Notes: generated by a model not told the origin, from the sequence alone. A DNA stretch of 64,000 bases from Catonia carolina (GCA_035578175.1 JAQMRL010000005.1:58571722-58635721); one strand, 5' to 3'; positions 25,865 through 32,800 are shown, numbered from the stretch's first letter. Translations and numbers: made by a program.

Positions 25865-27320
25865 GTTTAACGTCCGACTGTTTTGCAAATTGCTGCTAAT
25901 GCAGACGGTGAAGGATGAAACGGTGAATGGAGGAAGCGAGGACAACCTAGAAAATAATGGATGGTTGATGTTATGAGAATTATGGAGAGGAGAAGTCTAA
26001 GAGATAAAAATACGTAAAATAGGAATGAATGGGGTTTTCGGTAGGGATAAATGGCTAATTCTGTAGGACAACCACTACAGAAATAATAATATTAAAACTT
26101 TTAATAAGTTATTCACAGGAGAAATTAAATCCAGTACGAAAAGATTACTCACAAATTAAGAATATGCTGAATTTATGAGTAAACTAATCTCAATCACAAC
26201 TCAGTTATTTGAAATTGGATTTCAACAAAATGAGGTAGTCATGTTCAAAATAGCATAATTCATATTTTTTATACATGAATGCAAGACTACCAAACATAAC
26301 GTTTCATCAAAATTGGTGAAACTGAAAGTGGTAGCTTTTATTCGTGCAATTTTCACTTTTTTGCAAGTTTTTCAAAAACGGTTCCTATGATTTTGTTTAA
26401 CTTTACATCAACTATATTATTTGTGATATAAGATAGAGTAAGCTCAGCACATCTGCTGAAGTTTGTGGAGGGCTGTGGTTTAATGGTTAAAAAAAATTTT
26501 CTTTGAAATTCCAGCCCTATATGAATTTTAGGGCATAAAGCATATAATCAAAGCTGTAGGTTACAACTTTTATCTCAAGCATATTTTCTACAGAGCTTAG
26601 TAAGTTTAGCATCAAATAGTGATTTCCCAAATGTTTAAGTACAACAGAGATTGATTTACATTTAGCATCATTCACTCATGATTAAAATTTAGTTTTATAA
26701 TTTTAATTTTGCATTGTTCACGCATGATTAAACATTTATTATATTTGTCAATATTAACATTGGCATAGAAAGTCATGTGAGTGTTTTACACCGCATGACT
26801 TTCTTTTTTCAATTATGAGAACGCGTATCACAAATTTCATAAAGCTCAAACCGTTCTCGAGACATAAATTTCTTTCTTCAAAATACAAAATGGTAGAATG
26901 ATGGAAAATGAGGCATTTTCAAAAAATTTTTTTGGTTAAATTCCGTTTTAATCCCAACAGGATCCCGTACTCTAGTCAATTTTTGTAAAACCCATTCAAA
27001 ATAGATCCGCTAGACAAAACGCTATGCACACAGATGTCATATTCATGAGGTGCTGAAGGAATACCATTGCGCCATTATCAACATGTTTGGCATCACAACA
27101 ACAAACAATTAGTGACTTTATGCAGCCTTATGCAGTAGCGAAAATTTCAAATTGCTTAAGAATCAATTGATATTATTAAATTAGTTGTGCACCTAAAAAA
27201 TTCACTCAAAATTTTAAAAAAAGCAATGATTTCTTTAGCAATAATTTCTTGCCAAGTATTAGTTTACCTTGAGAAAGTCTGATCAGCAAACTGTTTCACT
27301 CTGAACAGTTGTTTCTTCAT
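3009..27320 (-). CDS. RhoGAP92B: BAR-RhoGAP protein, ARHGAP17/ARHGAP44 (RICH/nadrin) family; 11 exons, 3' end missing
   Basis: Eleven exons join in phase (53, 151, 74, 189, 112, 151, 150, 178, 207, 80 and 151 nt), giving 498 complete codons plus two bases. The N-terminus MKKQLFRVKQFADQTFSR and the block TLDMDSARTR mark the RICH-type BAR domain (about residues 1-245), which binds and bends membranes. The RhoGAP domain (about 255-435) stimulates GTP hydrolysis by Rho-family GTPases. It contains the arginine finger in EEGLFRVAAG (Arg about 290) and the motif NKMTPQNIAIVIAPNL. GMNMNTAN and ADWFFPE follow, then a Ser-rich stretch. Family members have longer Pro-rich C-termini, so the last exon(s) are probably left of the window. 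Orthology to fly RhoGAP92B is inferred from domain order and family resemblance. Introns are heavily invaded by transposons, but all exon frames are open. Confidence 0.9.
3339..3445. repeat. Imperfect minisatellite, about 4 units of 23-25 bp
   Basis: Units begin near 3340, 3363, 3386 and 3411, each with a tcgatat/tcgatgt core followed by a gttaccc- or attaccc-like part. It lies in the intron between the last two recognised RhoGAP exons. The rest of 3160-3990 is AT-rich with nothing else recognised. Confidence 0.5.
3994..4073 (-). CDS. RhoGAP92B: RhoGAP gene, coding exon 10
   Basis: This 80-nt exon encodes GMNMNTANVHSVIVDSLV then SYADWFFPE, a segment typical of the end of the RhoGAP domain in RICH proteins. 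The acceptor AG is at 4075-4074 and the donor GT at 3993-3992. Confidence 0.87.
4125..4610 (-). mobile_element. Penelope-like element fragment: GIY-YIG end plus decayed terminal repeat
   Basis: The minus strand matches the better copy at 46092-46895. It keeps decayed parts corresponding to GMTSRNF, HKKALK and NHIKEEKHKF, then the AAA-containing ORF end, then the start of the terminal repeat. The hammerhead region near 4178-4206 retains CTGATGA and a changed stem II, but the GAAA box and the ACGTGT segment after it are lost. It sits in an intron in the same orientation as the gene. Confidence 0.65.
4894..5100 (-). CDS. RhoGAP92B: RhoGAP gene, coding exon 9
   Basis: This 207-nt exon encodes the core of the RhoGAP domain, including LRYLIKFLSLLSRNHENNKM and the signature TPQNIAIVIAPNLIW. 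The acceptor AG is at 5102-5101 and the donor is GTAAGT from 4893. Confidence 0.93.
5236..5390 (+). repeat. tRNA-derived SINE, family S1b
   Basis: A tRNA-like head carries an A-box-like tctagtggtcagtgc and a B-box-like gctttgattcc. It is followed by the shared tail block ctgcattagcaataatt and aacgtaaa. The copy is diverged. It lies in an intron antisense to the gene. Confidence 0.6.
5869..6046 (-). CDS. RhoGAP92B: RhoGAP gene, coding exon 8
   Basis: This 178-nt exon encodes MRRMKLSFDASCIDIETAI followed by DPHIIAGVLKSYLRELPEPL, the classic LKxxLRELPxPL stretch of RhoGAP domains. The acceptor AG is at 6048-6047 and the donor GT at 5868-5867. Confidence 0.94.
6190..6440 (-). pseudogene. mariner transposase C-terminal fragment
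   Basis: Minus-strand translation gives EEVKTAVMDWASSQAADFF and LLSVMTKM-like pieces, typical of the C-terminus of mariner transposases just after the last catalytic Asp. It is short and frame-broken, without recognised terminal repeats. Confidence 0.55.
6505..6645 (+). pseudogene. LINE C-terminal fragment
   Basis: The plus strand reads MEGIDRAMGRRNMEEESW then QDRQKWRFDCDKRPIVL before a stop. This is the usual tail of insect LINE reverse-transcriptase ORFs. It appears to be a small truncated piece. Confidence 0.5.
6865..7526. mobile_element. MITE with TTA duplications (PIF/Harbinger-like)
   Basis: The ends are imperfect inverted repeats. The left begins GGCCAGCATTCC and runs into GAGTAGCATGG; the right end reversed begins GGCAGGCATTTC and also runs into GAGTAGCATGG. 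TTA flanks both sides (6862-6864 and 7527-7529), as in PIF/Harbinger insertions. The 662-bp interior has no real ORF, so it is non-autonomous. Confidence 0.55.
7751..7900 (-). CDS. RhoGAP92B: RhoGAP gene, coding exon 7 (arginine finger)
   Basis: This 150-nt exon encodes KPVFGFPLEDHLRVTGRTIA, then CVCALLELGMDEEGLFRVAA. It is the start of the RhoGAP domain and carries the catalytic arginine of the GLFRxxG motif. The acceptor AG is at 7902-7901 and the donor GTATGT from 7750. Confidence 0.95.
8060..8835 (+). pseudogene. LINE reverse-transcriptase fragment, degenerate
   Basis: The part from about 8525 reads IELKFYKALAPPVLAF, then MRFTSDFKDYSRLGKLWN, then YRKSWRDHVRKMLQERI. This matches the thumb and C-terminal region of LINE ORFs. 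Upstream parts are more decayed. Intron of the RhoGAP gene, opposite strand. Confidence 0.55.
9055..9258 (-). pseudogene. mariner transposase fragment with second Asp region
   Basis: One minus frame reads PEGQTVRKENYSSVLQRLHE, a stop, then WRDKNWILYHDIAPAH. This matches the mariner region with the second catalytic Asp (usually HDNAPAH). A stop and a frame change show it is dead. Confidence 0.6.
10005..10155 (-). CDS. RhoGAP92B: RhoGAP gene, coding exon 6
   Basis: This 151-nt exon encodes DMLACEMFQLISREADVAKT then ILEYAKLQKTYHQAALVMLD, the last BAR helix region. The acceptor AG is at 10157-10156 and the donor GTAAGT from 10004. Confidence 0.93.
10624..10735 (-). CDS. RhoGAP92B: RhoGAP gene, coding exon 5
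   Basis: This 112-nt exon encodes a Ser-rich insert (STSSSSATGSK) followed by LDSLKDELEEAETRVEQCR, matching the Ser-rich loop and following helix of RICH BAR domains. The acceptor AG is at 10737-10736. The donor is GTTAGT from 10623, chosen because it keeps the frame. Confidence 0.9.
11388..12168 (+). mobile_element. 5'-truncated LINE insertion with perfect 13-bp target-site duplication
   Basis: The motif actatggtcacta occurs at 11388-11400 and again at 12156-12168, bracketing 755 bp of LINE. Inside is an open 3' part of the reverse-transcriptase ORF starting just after where the YADD box would lie. The 3' end is a short TATA-rich run rather than poly(A). The exact duplication and open frame suggest a fairly recent insertion into the RhoGAP intron, antisense to the gene. 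Confidence 0.85.
11400..12134 (+). CDS. LINE reverse transcriptase, C-terminal part (5'-truncated ORF)
   Basis: About 243 residues are open from MAGDDHNIEYMMRNLAETYE to the stop at 12132-12134. Blocks typical of LINE RT thumb and C-terminus are YKYLGSVITSEGN, SILTYGSETWEMTKRDQQKI and RRLVWLGHVQRMG. The catalytic palm and the endonuclease are missing because of 5' truncation, so this copy cannot encode an active enzyme. The first ATG of the open frame (11391) comes from the target-site duplication, so I start the LINE part at the second ATG. Confidence 0.75.
   Translation: MAGDDHNIEYMMRNLAETYEQNGMKINYQKTKYLVVAGQARNLQIYGHTIHVCDQYKYLGSVITSEGNSRKEITNRIGQARQATQKLNPVLWSKSIRNSTKVCLYNTVVQSILTYGSETWEMTKRDQQKINAVEMDFLRRSCLVSRVDRVRNTEIRARTQKQDTTMEEIEKRRLVWLGHVQRMGDERWPKKIINWTPWGRNKRGRPPEAWIKQVSKDMHARQLEGGDWMDREGWRMGCERRPEL
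12195..12700 (-). pseudogene. LINE 3' fragment, minus strand
   Basis: Minus-strand translation contains QLAGHILRHPGIGLS, RGRQRLEYINQITKDVGC and DRTAWRTASIQSRD, the common C-terminus of a widespread insect LINE type. Further upstream parts to about 12700 match the same ORF but are frame-broken. The pogo-like element begins at its upstream edge. Confidence 0.65.
12709..14367 (+). mobile_element. pogo/Tigger-like DNA transposon, internally deleted
   Basis: The element is flanked by TA (12707-12708 and 14368-14369). The ends are inverted repeats: left CCGTATTTTCCGGACGATAA, right reversed CCGTATTTTTCGGACGATAA. The block tgcgtcttatcgtccg is present twice in tandem at the right end (about 14322-14357). 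Length is 1659 bp. It contains a broken transposase (separate entry). Confidence 0.85.
13110..14103 (+). pseudogene. pogo-family (CENP-B/DDE_1) transposase, broken
   Basis: Pieces in order are LDFQSREKWQFSVNKNDFF and KRGLTMRTRT (DNA-binding part), then GNMDEIPLMFDVPSNRTVDV and TGHEKTHYTYVSACCADGTK (first Asp of the DDE domain), then IFVHVHCKG. A stop replaces an expected Trp at about 13737-13739. WMAENGMKFWLEK follows in the next part. Sequence after the second-Asp region (VFDQFRSH) is deleted. An acidic tail with GTEDDFLFEG ends at a stop near 14101. Several stops and a deletion make it inactive. Confidence 0.8.
14368..15376. other. AT-rich intron; short direct repeat near its 3' side
   Basis: Mostly AT-rich without coding signal. 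The block gtatcgtatacgggtgccgt is repeated at 15274 and 15318 (44 bp apart), and it contains the palindrome gtatac. Several atcgat palindromes lie at 15090-15145. These may be remnants of a small MITE next to exon 4. Confidence 0.4.
15377..15565 (-). CDS. RhoGAP92B: RhoGAP gene, coding exon 4
   Basis: This 189-nt exon encodes HVVMECGKLEMCLGNFYVDH, VEAHVLSPLQQICEVDVPNI and RRNLTKYTLDMDSARTR. This is the most conserved part of the RICH BAR domain. The acceptor AG is at 15567-15566 and the donor GTACAC from 15376. The frame stays open past the donor into the intron, but family alignment supports the splice at ACAAG. Confidence 0.92.
15948..16189 (+). mobile_element. Penelope-like terminal repeat (5'-truncated copy) with 11-bp duplication
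   Basis: The motif agtaatttata is present at 15948-15958 and 16179-16189. The 220 bp between match the terminal repeats at 46092-46355 and 46826-47084. Shared are the acaagtgactgaagatg block, the hammerhead core and the ttcattatatgaaat end. No ORF is included, so this is a 5'-truncated or solo copy. It marks the 3' end of the Penelope family in this genome. Confidence 0.8.
16064..16107 (+). ncRNA. Hammerhead ribozyme motif (type I) in Penelope terminal repeat
   Basis: Core boxes are CTGATGA (16070-16076) and GAAA (16090-16093). Stem II is the palindrome ggtggatccacc (16078-16089), with one unpaired T between CTGATGA and the stem. A very short stem III (cacgtg, 16094-16099) leads to T-A at 16100-16101, the expected cleavage position. 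Stem I pairs tttact (16064-16069) with agtgaa (16102-16107), one G-T pair. Such ribozymes are known in Penelope-like elements. Activity here is not shown. Confidence 0.75.
16560..17490. other. AT-rich intron, nothing recognised
   Basis: No splice-flanked coding exon, RNA gene or recognisable repeat was seen. Short ORFs here are chance. Confidence 0.3.
17490..17640 (-). repeat. tRNA-derived SINE, family S1b
   Basis: Read on the minus strand, the head carries an A-box-like region and a B-box-like ggtttgatccc. The tail includes the ATTATTGCAAAACGGTCG block shared by the family. Moderately diverged. Confidence 0.65.
17998..18071 (-). CDS. RhoGAP92B: RhoGAP gene, coding exon 3
   Basis: This 74-nt exon encodes RKSPEYGLGLSMLECSSFDE then DFLL, a BAR-domain segment of the RICH family. 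The acceptor TTTGCAG ends at 18072 and the donor GT is at 17997-17996. Phases match both neighbours. Confidence 0.9.
18205..18460 (-). repeat. tRNA-derived SINE, family S2
   Basis: It matches the copy at 60370-60695. Shared blocks are accaaagtacac, ggtaacc, the diverged B-box region (gagtcaaactacgg) and tctccgaaaatcag. It lies next to the LINE fragment that follows. Confidence 0.5.
18524..18741 (-). repeat. tRNA-derived SINE, family S1a, with 12-bp duplication
   Basis: The motif tgcttattgatt flanks the copy (18524-18535 and 18730-18741). Read on the minus strand the head contains the B-box GGGTTCGAATCCC and an A-box-like region. The body carries TACGTTACAAAAATTCATTT and the tail AACAGTCGGACGTTAAACC before poly(A). 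It is nearly full length. Confidence 0.85.
18828..19166. mobile_element. MITE with GTTCAGCCG-type inverted ends
   Basis: The left end AGTTCAGCCGCTCTAAGTTT and the reversed right end AGTTCAGCCGTTCTAAGTTT are near-identical for over 25 bp. GTAT flanks both sides (18824-18827 and 19167-19170). Removing the 339 bp plus one GTAT restores a continuous LINE reading frame, which supports the borders. A second copy at 45883-47366 carries a Penelope insertion. Confidence 0.8.
19731..21078 (-). mobile_element. mariner transposon, apparently complete
   Basis: TA lies on both sides (19729-19730 and 21079-21080). The inverted ends start CGAGGGTAGGCTGATAAGTA and stay near-identical for more than 40 bp. Length is 1348 bp with a single uninterrupted transposase ORF on the minus strand. 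This is the best-preserved DNA transposon in the window. Confidence 0.93.
19846..20919 (-). CDS. mariner transposase, D,D34D, full length
   Basis: The open frame runs from 21000 to the stop at 19846. I start at the internal Met (20919, MASCSGAMSTRIKQRAV), giving 357 residues; the next Met at 20898 gives 350, near the usual mariner length of about 345-350. The N-terminus has paired helix-turn-helix regions (SEIYRRLKAVYCDDTVDRST, then IANQIGISKERVGFII). Catalytic residues lie in TGDESWVHHYDPE, HDNARPH and YSPDLAPCDFYFF, with 34 residues between the second and third Asp. The WVPRRLTDENK motif is present. It would cut and paste the element at TA sites. No stop or frameshift is seen, so activity is possible but not shown. 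Confidence 0.92.
   Translation of the reverse strand: MASCSGAMSTRIKQRAVIEFLTAEKVNPSEIYRRLKAVYCDDTVDRSTVNRWVIKFRDCQPGKALIVDKTRSGRPITASDDNRRKLIDDLIQNDRRITQQRIANQIGISKERVGFIIEQLGYRKICARWVPRRLTDENKQRRLECCEQLLKRYRDEGDDFLLNIVTGDESWVHHYDPEEKRQSAEYRHPHSPVVKKFKTQPSAKKILLTVFWDARRVYVTDYLERGATVNSAQYIQTLKHLRRRVCRVRGNLAPIILQHDNARPHTSRATGEALRNLKFQPILHPPYSPDLAPCDFYFFPLLKRDLKGNHYSSDNEVKAAIASWVRGKSEEFFSDGMKKLVKRWEKCVMLNGDYIEK
21505..21668 (+). repeat. tRNA-derived SINE, family S1b
   Basis: It begins ggccggccctttggctggct (with an internal deletion in the A-box region), has a diverged B box (ggtttggattcc) and the tail ctgcattagcagtaattgca with aggtaaaa. Confidence 0.65.
21680..22600. other. AT-rich intron with a short ATT microsatellite
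   Basis: No coding or RNA signal. A small ATT run lies at about 22436-22453. Confidence 0.35.
22845..22995 (-). CDS. RhoGAP92B: RhoGAP gene, coding exon 2
   Basis: This 151-nt exon encodes GGKTEKLSDDLQAAEKRVEF then IRTACQNTGKKLTGSLLGQG, matching the first BAR helices of RICH proteins. The acceptor TTGTAG ends at 22996 and the donor GTAAGT starts at 22844. Confidence 0.92.
23235..24035. repeat. Degenerate tandem repeat, about three units of 225 bp
   Basis: Anchor blocks of the type ggtagctgcactacaatctc start at 23321, 23546 and 23771, exactly 225 bp apart. The following bases (ttactcatcactgt, gacatggg) also recur. The intervening parts are more diverged. Base composition is less AT-rich than the surroundings. 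Small ORFs here are not conserved between units. Confidence 0.6.
24870..24968 (-). repeat. SINE S1a, partial
   Basis: Minus strand: the B-box GGGTTCGAATCCC, the GGCATGGCATATTTTCATA block and the ATCATTTCATCCTT block are present. The tail and the head 5' part are missing or merged with the host. Confidence 0.65.
25165..25560 (+). repeat. Dispersed repeat family B
   Basis: A near full-length copy of the family seen at 1995-2390 and 60915-61320, ending agctgatgacctaaa. The 94-residue open frame across it is not supported as a gene because other copies do not keep it open. Confidence 0.6.
25825..25934 (-). repeat. 5'-truncated SINE S1a with 9-bp duplication
   Basis: The motif aatggagga flanks it (25825-25833 and 25926-25934). 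The insert has a 30-nt T run (the poly(A) tail on the minus strand) followed by only the SINE tail region. It is a textbook target-primed insertion, cutting into a LINE fragment. Confidence 0.8.
26210..26830 (+). repeat. Dispersed repeat family A
   Basis: Family landmarks are a catcaaaattggtgaaactg block, cacttttttgcaagttttt and ttacaacttttatctca. Near its end a perfect 11-bp inverted pair agaaagtcatg/catgactttct (26767-26777 and 26794-26804) could form a hairpin. Confidence 0.55.
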
Positions 27321-27388
27321 TCTTGATCGTGTGAACGAATCATTTGACGATAAACAATAAAGTCACAATGGAGGCTATCATTGGCTAC
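27268..27388 (-). CDS. RhoGAP92B: RhoGAP gene, exon 1 of the coding part (ATG at 27320)
   Basis: The coding part is 27268-27320: MKKQLFRVKQFADQTFSR with the last codon split. The donor is GTAAAC from 27267. The start is chosen because MKK-F-R-KQ is the conserved RICH N-terminus. A pyrimidine-rich acceptor ending at 27389 suggests 68 nt of leader in this exon, with further leader sequence upstream that was not located. Confidence 0.9.
27317..27343 (-). other. Upstream ORF overlapping the RhoGAP start codon
   Basis: An ATG at 27343-27341 opens an 8-codon frame (MIRSHDQE) whose TGA stop (27319-27317) overlaps the main ATG (27320-27318) by two bases. This layout is seen in termination-reinitiation control. 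It would matter only if the mRNA leader includes this part, which the acceptor at 27389 predicts. Confidence 0.5.
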
Positions 27389-27809
27389 CTGGAACAACAC
27401 AACAAACACACCATGAAAGGAAATGCAAACACACAACTTGATTTATATCCAATTTAACAACTTTAAATAATTTCTCATAAAATAATATTTTTTAGGTCAT
27501 TAGGTATGCTATTGGTTTAACAAGGGTTGTTAGTGAGAAATGTATGGAGAAAAGAAAAGGGGGCAAATGGAAAAGGAAACAGTGTCACTACAAGACGAAA
27601 AGTGTATTTGAAAAGAATAAATATCTAGATTATTAAATGAGTAAAAATCCCATATTTAAACGCACAAAATGCAGTAGAGGAAAAAATTTTTCATATCAAT
27701 ATGATGTATTATGGTCTGAAAAAAAATTCAAGTATCAGTGATATCTCAAAAAAAAGTGTCTAAAAATAAGACAGATCAGTGATATCTCTGTGGTTAAAGA
27801 ATATTCAGG

Positions 27810-28445
27810 AAAAAATCTGGCATGAAACACTCACACAACTTCCTCTTGCTAGTATAAATAATGAAAATATAACTTATGTTTAATCATAAGCGAATGAATG
27901 ACACTATATGAAAATCAATTTTTGTTCGACTTAAAAATACAGAAAATTTCTAATCGACACTAAATAAACTAAGCGCTATAGAAAAATTATGCTTGAAATA
28001 AAAATTGGAGGTTTTTCATTTTTCTTCAACTTTGATTGTATACGCTTTTGCTTTAAAACGGATATTAAGGCCACAATTAACCATTTTTTACCACAAGAGC
28101 ACAGCCCCACAAATTTCAGCAAACATGCCACTACTCTATCTTGTTGAGCACAAAAAATGTAATAAATGAGTAGTCAAATAAAATAACATGAGCCATTTTA
28201 GAGAAATTTGTGAAAAGATCACACAAATCAACTACTACTGCTGGAAGACTGATAAAATTTTTTGTGTCATGTCAGGTCCTCTAATGGTAACTAACTTAAA
28301 TTTCAAGTTTCAACTGGTCATACAATTTTGTTCATGAGATATTTCGTTCACACACACAACCCATCGATAAAAACATGTTTTTTGGTTCACAGAGCCAGAA
28401 AAGGAGTGTTCCCTACATTTCATTTAGAGCAAGAGAAAGTAATTA
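27810..28445 (-). repeat. Dispersed repeat family A, inverted copy
   Basis: Reverse-orientation landmarks are tacagaaaatttctaat, tggtaactaacttaa, atttcaagtttcaactgg and agagcaagagaaagta. It adjoins the foldback element. Confidence 0.55.
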
Positions 28446-28461
28446 CACTAAATAAAAGGAC

Positions 28462-29854
28462 ATTAATGTAATGATTTTTTTTATATCTATATAAAAATAC
28501 TTTTAATATTTACCTTTTTTACTGCTGACTATTTCTTTGATTCTTATGAATACTTACGCACGCCGCTTCTTCAGTAATAACAGTTTCTACAAAATTTTAT
28601 TGTGAAGATGCAATCTTCATAGTAAAAATTTTGGACCTATTCCGTTATTTCACATTACATCATGTGTAACCTTAAAGTCATTTCGTGTAAACGCATCTTT
28701 TCTATTGTTATAATGAAGCGGTGGAAAATGAATTCAGCTGTTCATAAACAGCTGACTGATTAATTATAAAAACGATACATTTGGCGGAACATAAAATCAG
28801 CTGTTCATCAATAGCTGACCAATTAAATATAAAACGAAGGATTCCAGTGTTGGGACGCGGCCACGGTTTGAATGGCTGACGTGTTAGTGGTATAAATTGT
28901 ACGGGATTCTTCGTTACAGTGAAGTTTGTTATTTTGTCAACAGACGTTGTATTTAATATTTAATTTGATAAGAAAAATTGTTTACTTTATTTTATTGTTA
29001 ATAAATTGCATTGTTTTAAATATTTAATAACTTATTTTCATAAACTCATATTCATTGTTGTCGTTTGTAAAGGTTGGTTTTTTTCTTGTCAAATAATTTT
29101 GTTAAATAAATATATCTGAATTAATTAAATTAGAGTTTACAATTTTACTTTACTGTAACGAGTTGTAACACTATTATTACTGATTACTCCAACTCACTAT
29201 AATTAATTGTAGATATTGTTCGCATGTTTATTAATACACTCCAGTTGGTTGTTTGCTTTGCACGTGTTCTATTCAATACATAATGAATCTTTTAGAATTA
29301 GTTCCTATTCTTTCTACTTAGAAAAGAGCTATACGTTTCTTTTAAGAGAAAGGAATATTGCATAATCTGCGCATTTGTTTACATGAACATGATATGATAC
29401 TGAACACCACTGGCCAGAATCGTTGGGTGTGTAATAAAGCAATCTGCAGAATTAGTAAACCTGTAAGAAGCGACACATTTCTCACTCACTAATACGAAGT
29501 TGGATTATCGAATCATCATTCTTTTCATTTACAGTTACATTAAATAATAAAAAAACAGTTACAATTAAATAAAAATGAAAACACCGAAATAAAAGAAACA
29601 GGCGATTACTAGTCGACAGAACAGAGCACGCGCTGGCGATTGGGTTGAACAGTAAAGGTGCATTTACACAATATTTTGATGATGTGAAATAACGGAATAG
29701 GTCCAAAATTTTTAGAAACTATTTCTGTTATTACCTGAAGAAGTGGTGCGCACTCCAAAAGTAGCCTATTTGTAAAATTCAAAGAAATAGTCGGCAGTAA
29801 AAAAGGTAAATATTAAAACTATTTTTATATAGATATAAAAAACATTACATTAAT
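28462..29854. mobile_element. Foldback-type DNA element with inverted arms of about 200 bp
   Basis: The left arm (about 28462-28665) and right arm (about 29675-29854) are inverted copies of each other. Both ends read ATTAATGTAATG, and paired inner blocks include ggacctattccgttatttca near 28633 and its complement near 29688. TTAA occurs at both ends (28463-28466 and 29850-29853) and could be a duplication, but TA is also possible. The interior has an imperfect tandem pair (cagctgttcat near 28735 and 28798) and no transposase, so it is non-autonomous. Confidence 0.75.
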
Positions 29855-29859
29855 ATAGA

Positions 29860-32800
29860 TTCTGCTACTATGATACAAACTAATAACTTAAATAATTATA
29901 AAAGAACAACATTATAAATATCATTAAAACGGAATAACAAATAATGATTATGATAACTGGCATTAAGAATTACAAGCAAATTCAAATTTCTGAAAGTTTA
30001 AAAGGTAAGATAAAATACAGTAAAAGAATGTTCAGAATACATGCTGGAAAACAAACTTAAAATTAAGAGTTTTAATGTGATTCATTTAATCTTGTCATAA
30101 ATGGCACAAAAATATACATAAATCATGTATTTAGAACACAGTAATGTTTATCCTTAAATACAGAGTTTTACCCAACAGATTTAAATAATTCTTACATGGT
30201 TAAAGGATGCTTTACGGATTCTACAGAAAAAATCCAAAAATGAAAATTGGTAAAGAATTGAAAATTTTCAGAAGTAACAAAAATTGTATTAATAATAATA
30301 CTGTATATACTTTATTTCAGAAGTTCTAATTTGTCATTTTAACAATTCTTACTAACACTAACATCCATCAATGTGCTGATTTACCAAAATGTGTAAAAAA
30401 ACCATAAATCGCTTATTAATATTTTTGAAAAACAAATTTTAAATTATTTAATCACAGATTTTATAGAGCTGTTACTCCTCCAAAGCTCCATTCATCACAA
30501 AATCTGATAAGCAGTCTACATCTAATCTAATAACAGTCAAGCTTTTTCAACAACCACCTTCACGGAGAAATCAATCCGTTTTACAACCAATTTTTTTTTA
30601 AACTAATTTCATTTCGAGTGAGATCCATGTATTTTTAAATCGTTTAAGCAAACACCCATATTCACAGCTAACAACCGTCACACTGTTGGCATTTCATCTT
30701 CATTGCAATCATGAAATATTCCAAGTTTGAAATCTACTGACTAACCAAAATGTTGGGATAAAAAAATATGATTCAGTACAAACCCATCATGTTTATCACA
30801 AGTGGAAACCTTTTAGGGATCATGGCCCTCAGGACTCATTAAGAGAATTTATTTCACACAGGCCAGCTAATATTTTAACGGTTCTAACCTTCAATCTTAA
30901 ATTATTTTATTTTCAAATTAAAATAATGGCTGTATTTCATACATAAACTAGATAGCATACCCCATTTAACTAATACATAACACTCACTAACATCACCCAA
31001 AATATGTATCGGAGAAATTTAAGAAGATATTATAATAGTCAACTTTGGAATACCAACATTTTAAATATTCAAAGTATTTAATTATCAACCTTGAATACAC
31101 ACATAAAAATCAATATAAAATAAAATTAACTCAAAGTCAAGATCTTTTCATAAAAACAAAAGATCTTGCCAAATATGCAAGCCTATTTATAAACAGTTCT
31201 TATCAATGATTATAGTTCTATTTATAGAACATTTTAAATCAAAACATGGTATACCCAAAACATAAATAATACAATCGTAAAATAACTAATAATTTATTAA
31301 CCTTGATAAATTACTTCATTGTTTAGTCTAACCTAACATACGAAAATATGCAACTGTCTTTACACAATTGCAAAACATTTACGAAAAACGTAGCACATCA
31401 CATAATCATACGGAAAAATATATCGATAAAAATACCTAAAAATAATTGATAAAAATTTGACATAACATTTTAATCGAACTGCTACTCCACCCACTTTGTC
31501 AACAGGCTATATAGCTGGCAATTTGATCACCACTAAAAATTGCACTCGACTAGAGTCTATTAGTCAATTTGCATCTTATTACAAAAAGATAAAATAAGCT
31601 GACATTGAAGAATATGGTACCTTTTTACTTACAGTAGTGTTTACCTTTATATAAATCAGTGTTCCTCAAATAGCTTGAAAAAAACATTCACGATTTTTGA
31701 AGTAATTTCTACACATATTCAACCAGTAGTAGATGATAATACTCGGGAAAATAAAAATTTCTAGTTTTCTAGAGCCACCTATTGCCATCAAGATATCGCT
31801 AACTTTTTATATAAATCTCATCTGTGTGTAATGAATTTTGCACAAACACAAATTATTGAAAAACAATAACTAATGAAATATGTTGCGTTAAAAATGTTTA
31901 ACAAATAATATCTTTAATGTAAATTAGATTCAGAAAAATAAATTATTTAATTGTCCGCATATGGATACATCTTTGAGTATAATATATATCATAAAAAAAG
32001 TATATAAGAACCGGAAAAATTGAGTTTAACATTAAAAATATTCAGTGATCTGTGATCTATAACGATATATTTTTCATACAAAATAAACGTTGAATAAAAC
32101 CAAAGATCTTTAATTTTCAAAACCTTTACGAACCCAATACCAATCGAATAGGAGTCGTCTACAACAGTATCACAACGGAAGAAGAGTTTACAATAGTTAA
32201 AAAATTACAACATAAAAATTTCAAAAAATGTGTTTTATGTAGCTCATTATTAAAGTTTTAAATATTTATTTTGAGTGCATTAATAATAGATCATGATTTC
32301 TTTTATAAGTTGGCAGCAATGTGACCGCGCCACGTTATTTTGTTATTATTCGCTTACATTCGAACTACAATAAAGATAAGTACATTTCATAAAGATATTT
32401 TTACTGTAGAAAATTATTTTTACATCTTTTAAAGAAAACTATTTTTAGAAAGTATTATTAATACTAAGTTTATTAATAATCTCTAATTTGTTATACGATT
32501 ATCTATAGGAAATCGACTATTGAAGTTACTGCCATGAAACACATTCTTTAAACATTTCTTAAATTTTCACCATCAGAGAGAGATGCCGAAAATGAGGTGT
32601 GCGCAAAATTACATGTATTCTACTTCATACACACAGGTAACACCCACAGATAAAAGTATTCAATGAACGTACCTAGAAAATACTTGACAATTGAAGAGTT
32701 TAGTGAAAAAGGTGATAGGGCTATGAGATAATATTTTTTTAAATAAGTTTTTAAGTTTTTCATGAGGGAATTTTTCATCTGAAATACTTAACACCTTCTG

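Larger units (their letters stand above)
24740..26060 (+). pseudogene. LINE fragments interrupted by repeat B and two SINEs
   Basis: Decayed LINE pieces (MTSMLSEVQK near 24767; QFDLVGKHKYHGT near 24970; KLITRILHPVLWS near 25055) lie before repeat B. C-terminal LINE-like sequence follows at 25730-26060 with ammunition for a frame only in pieces. SINE copies sit at 24870-24968 and 25834-25925. Confidence 0.45.

Noticed and set aside
28860..28925. Promoter with TATAAA-like motif inside the foldback element
   Set aside because: A tataaat motif is present, but there is no ORF or exon downstream and AT-rich DNA gives many such matches.
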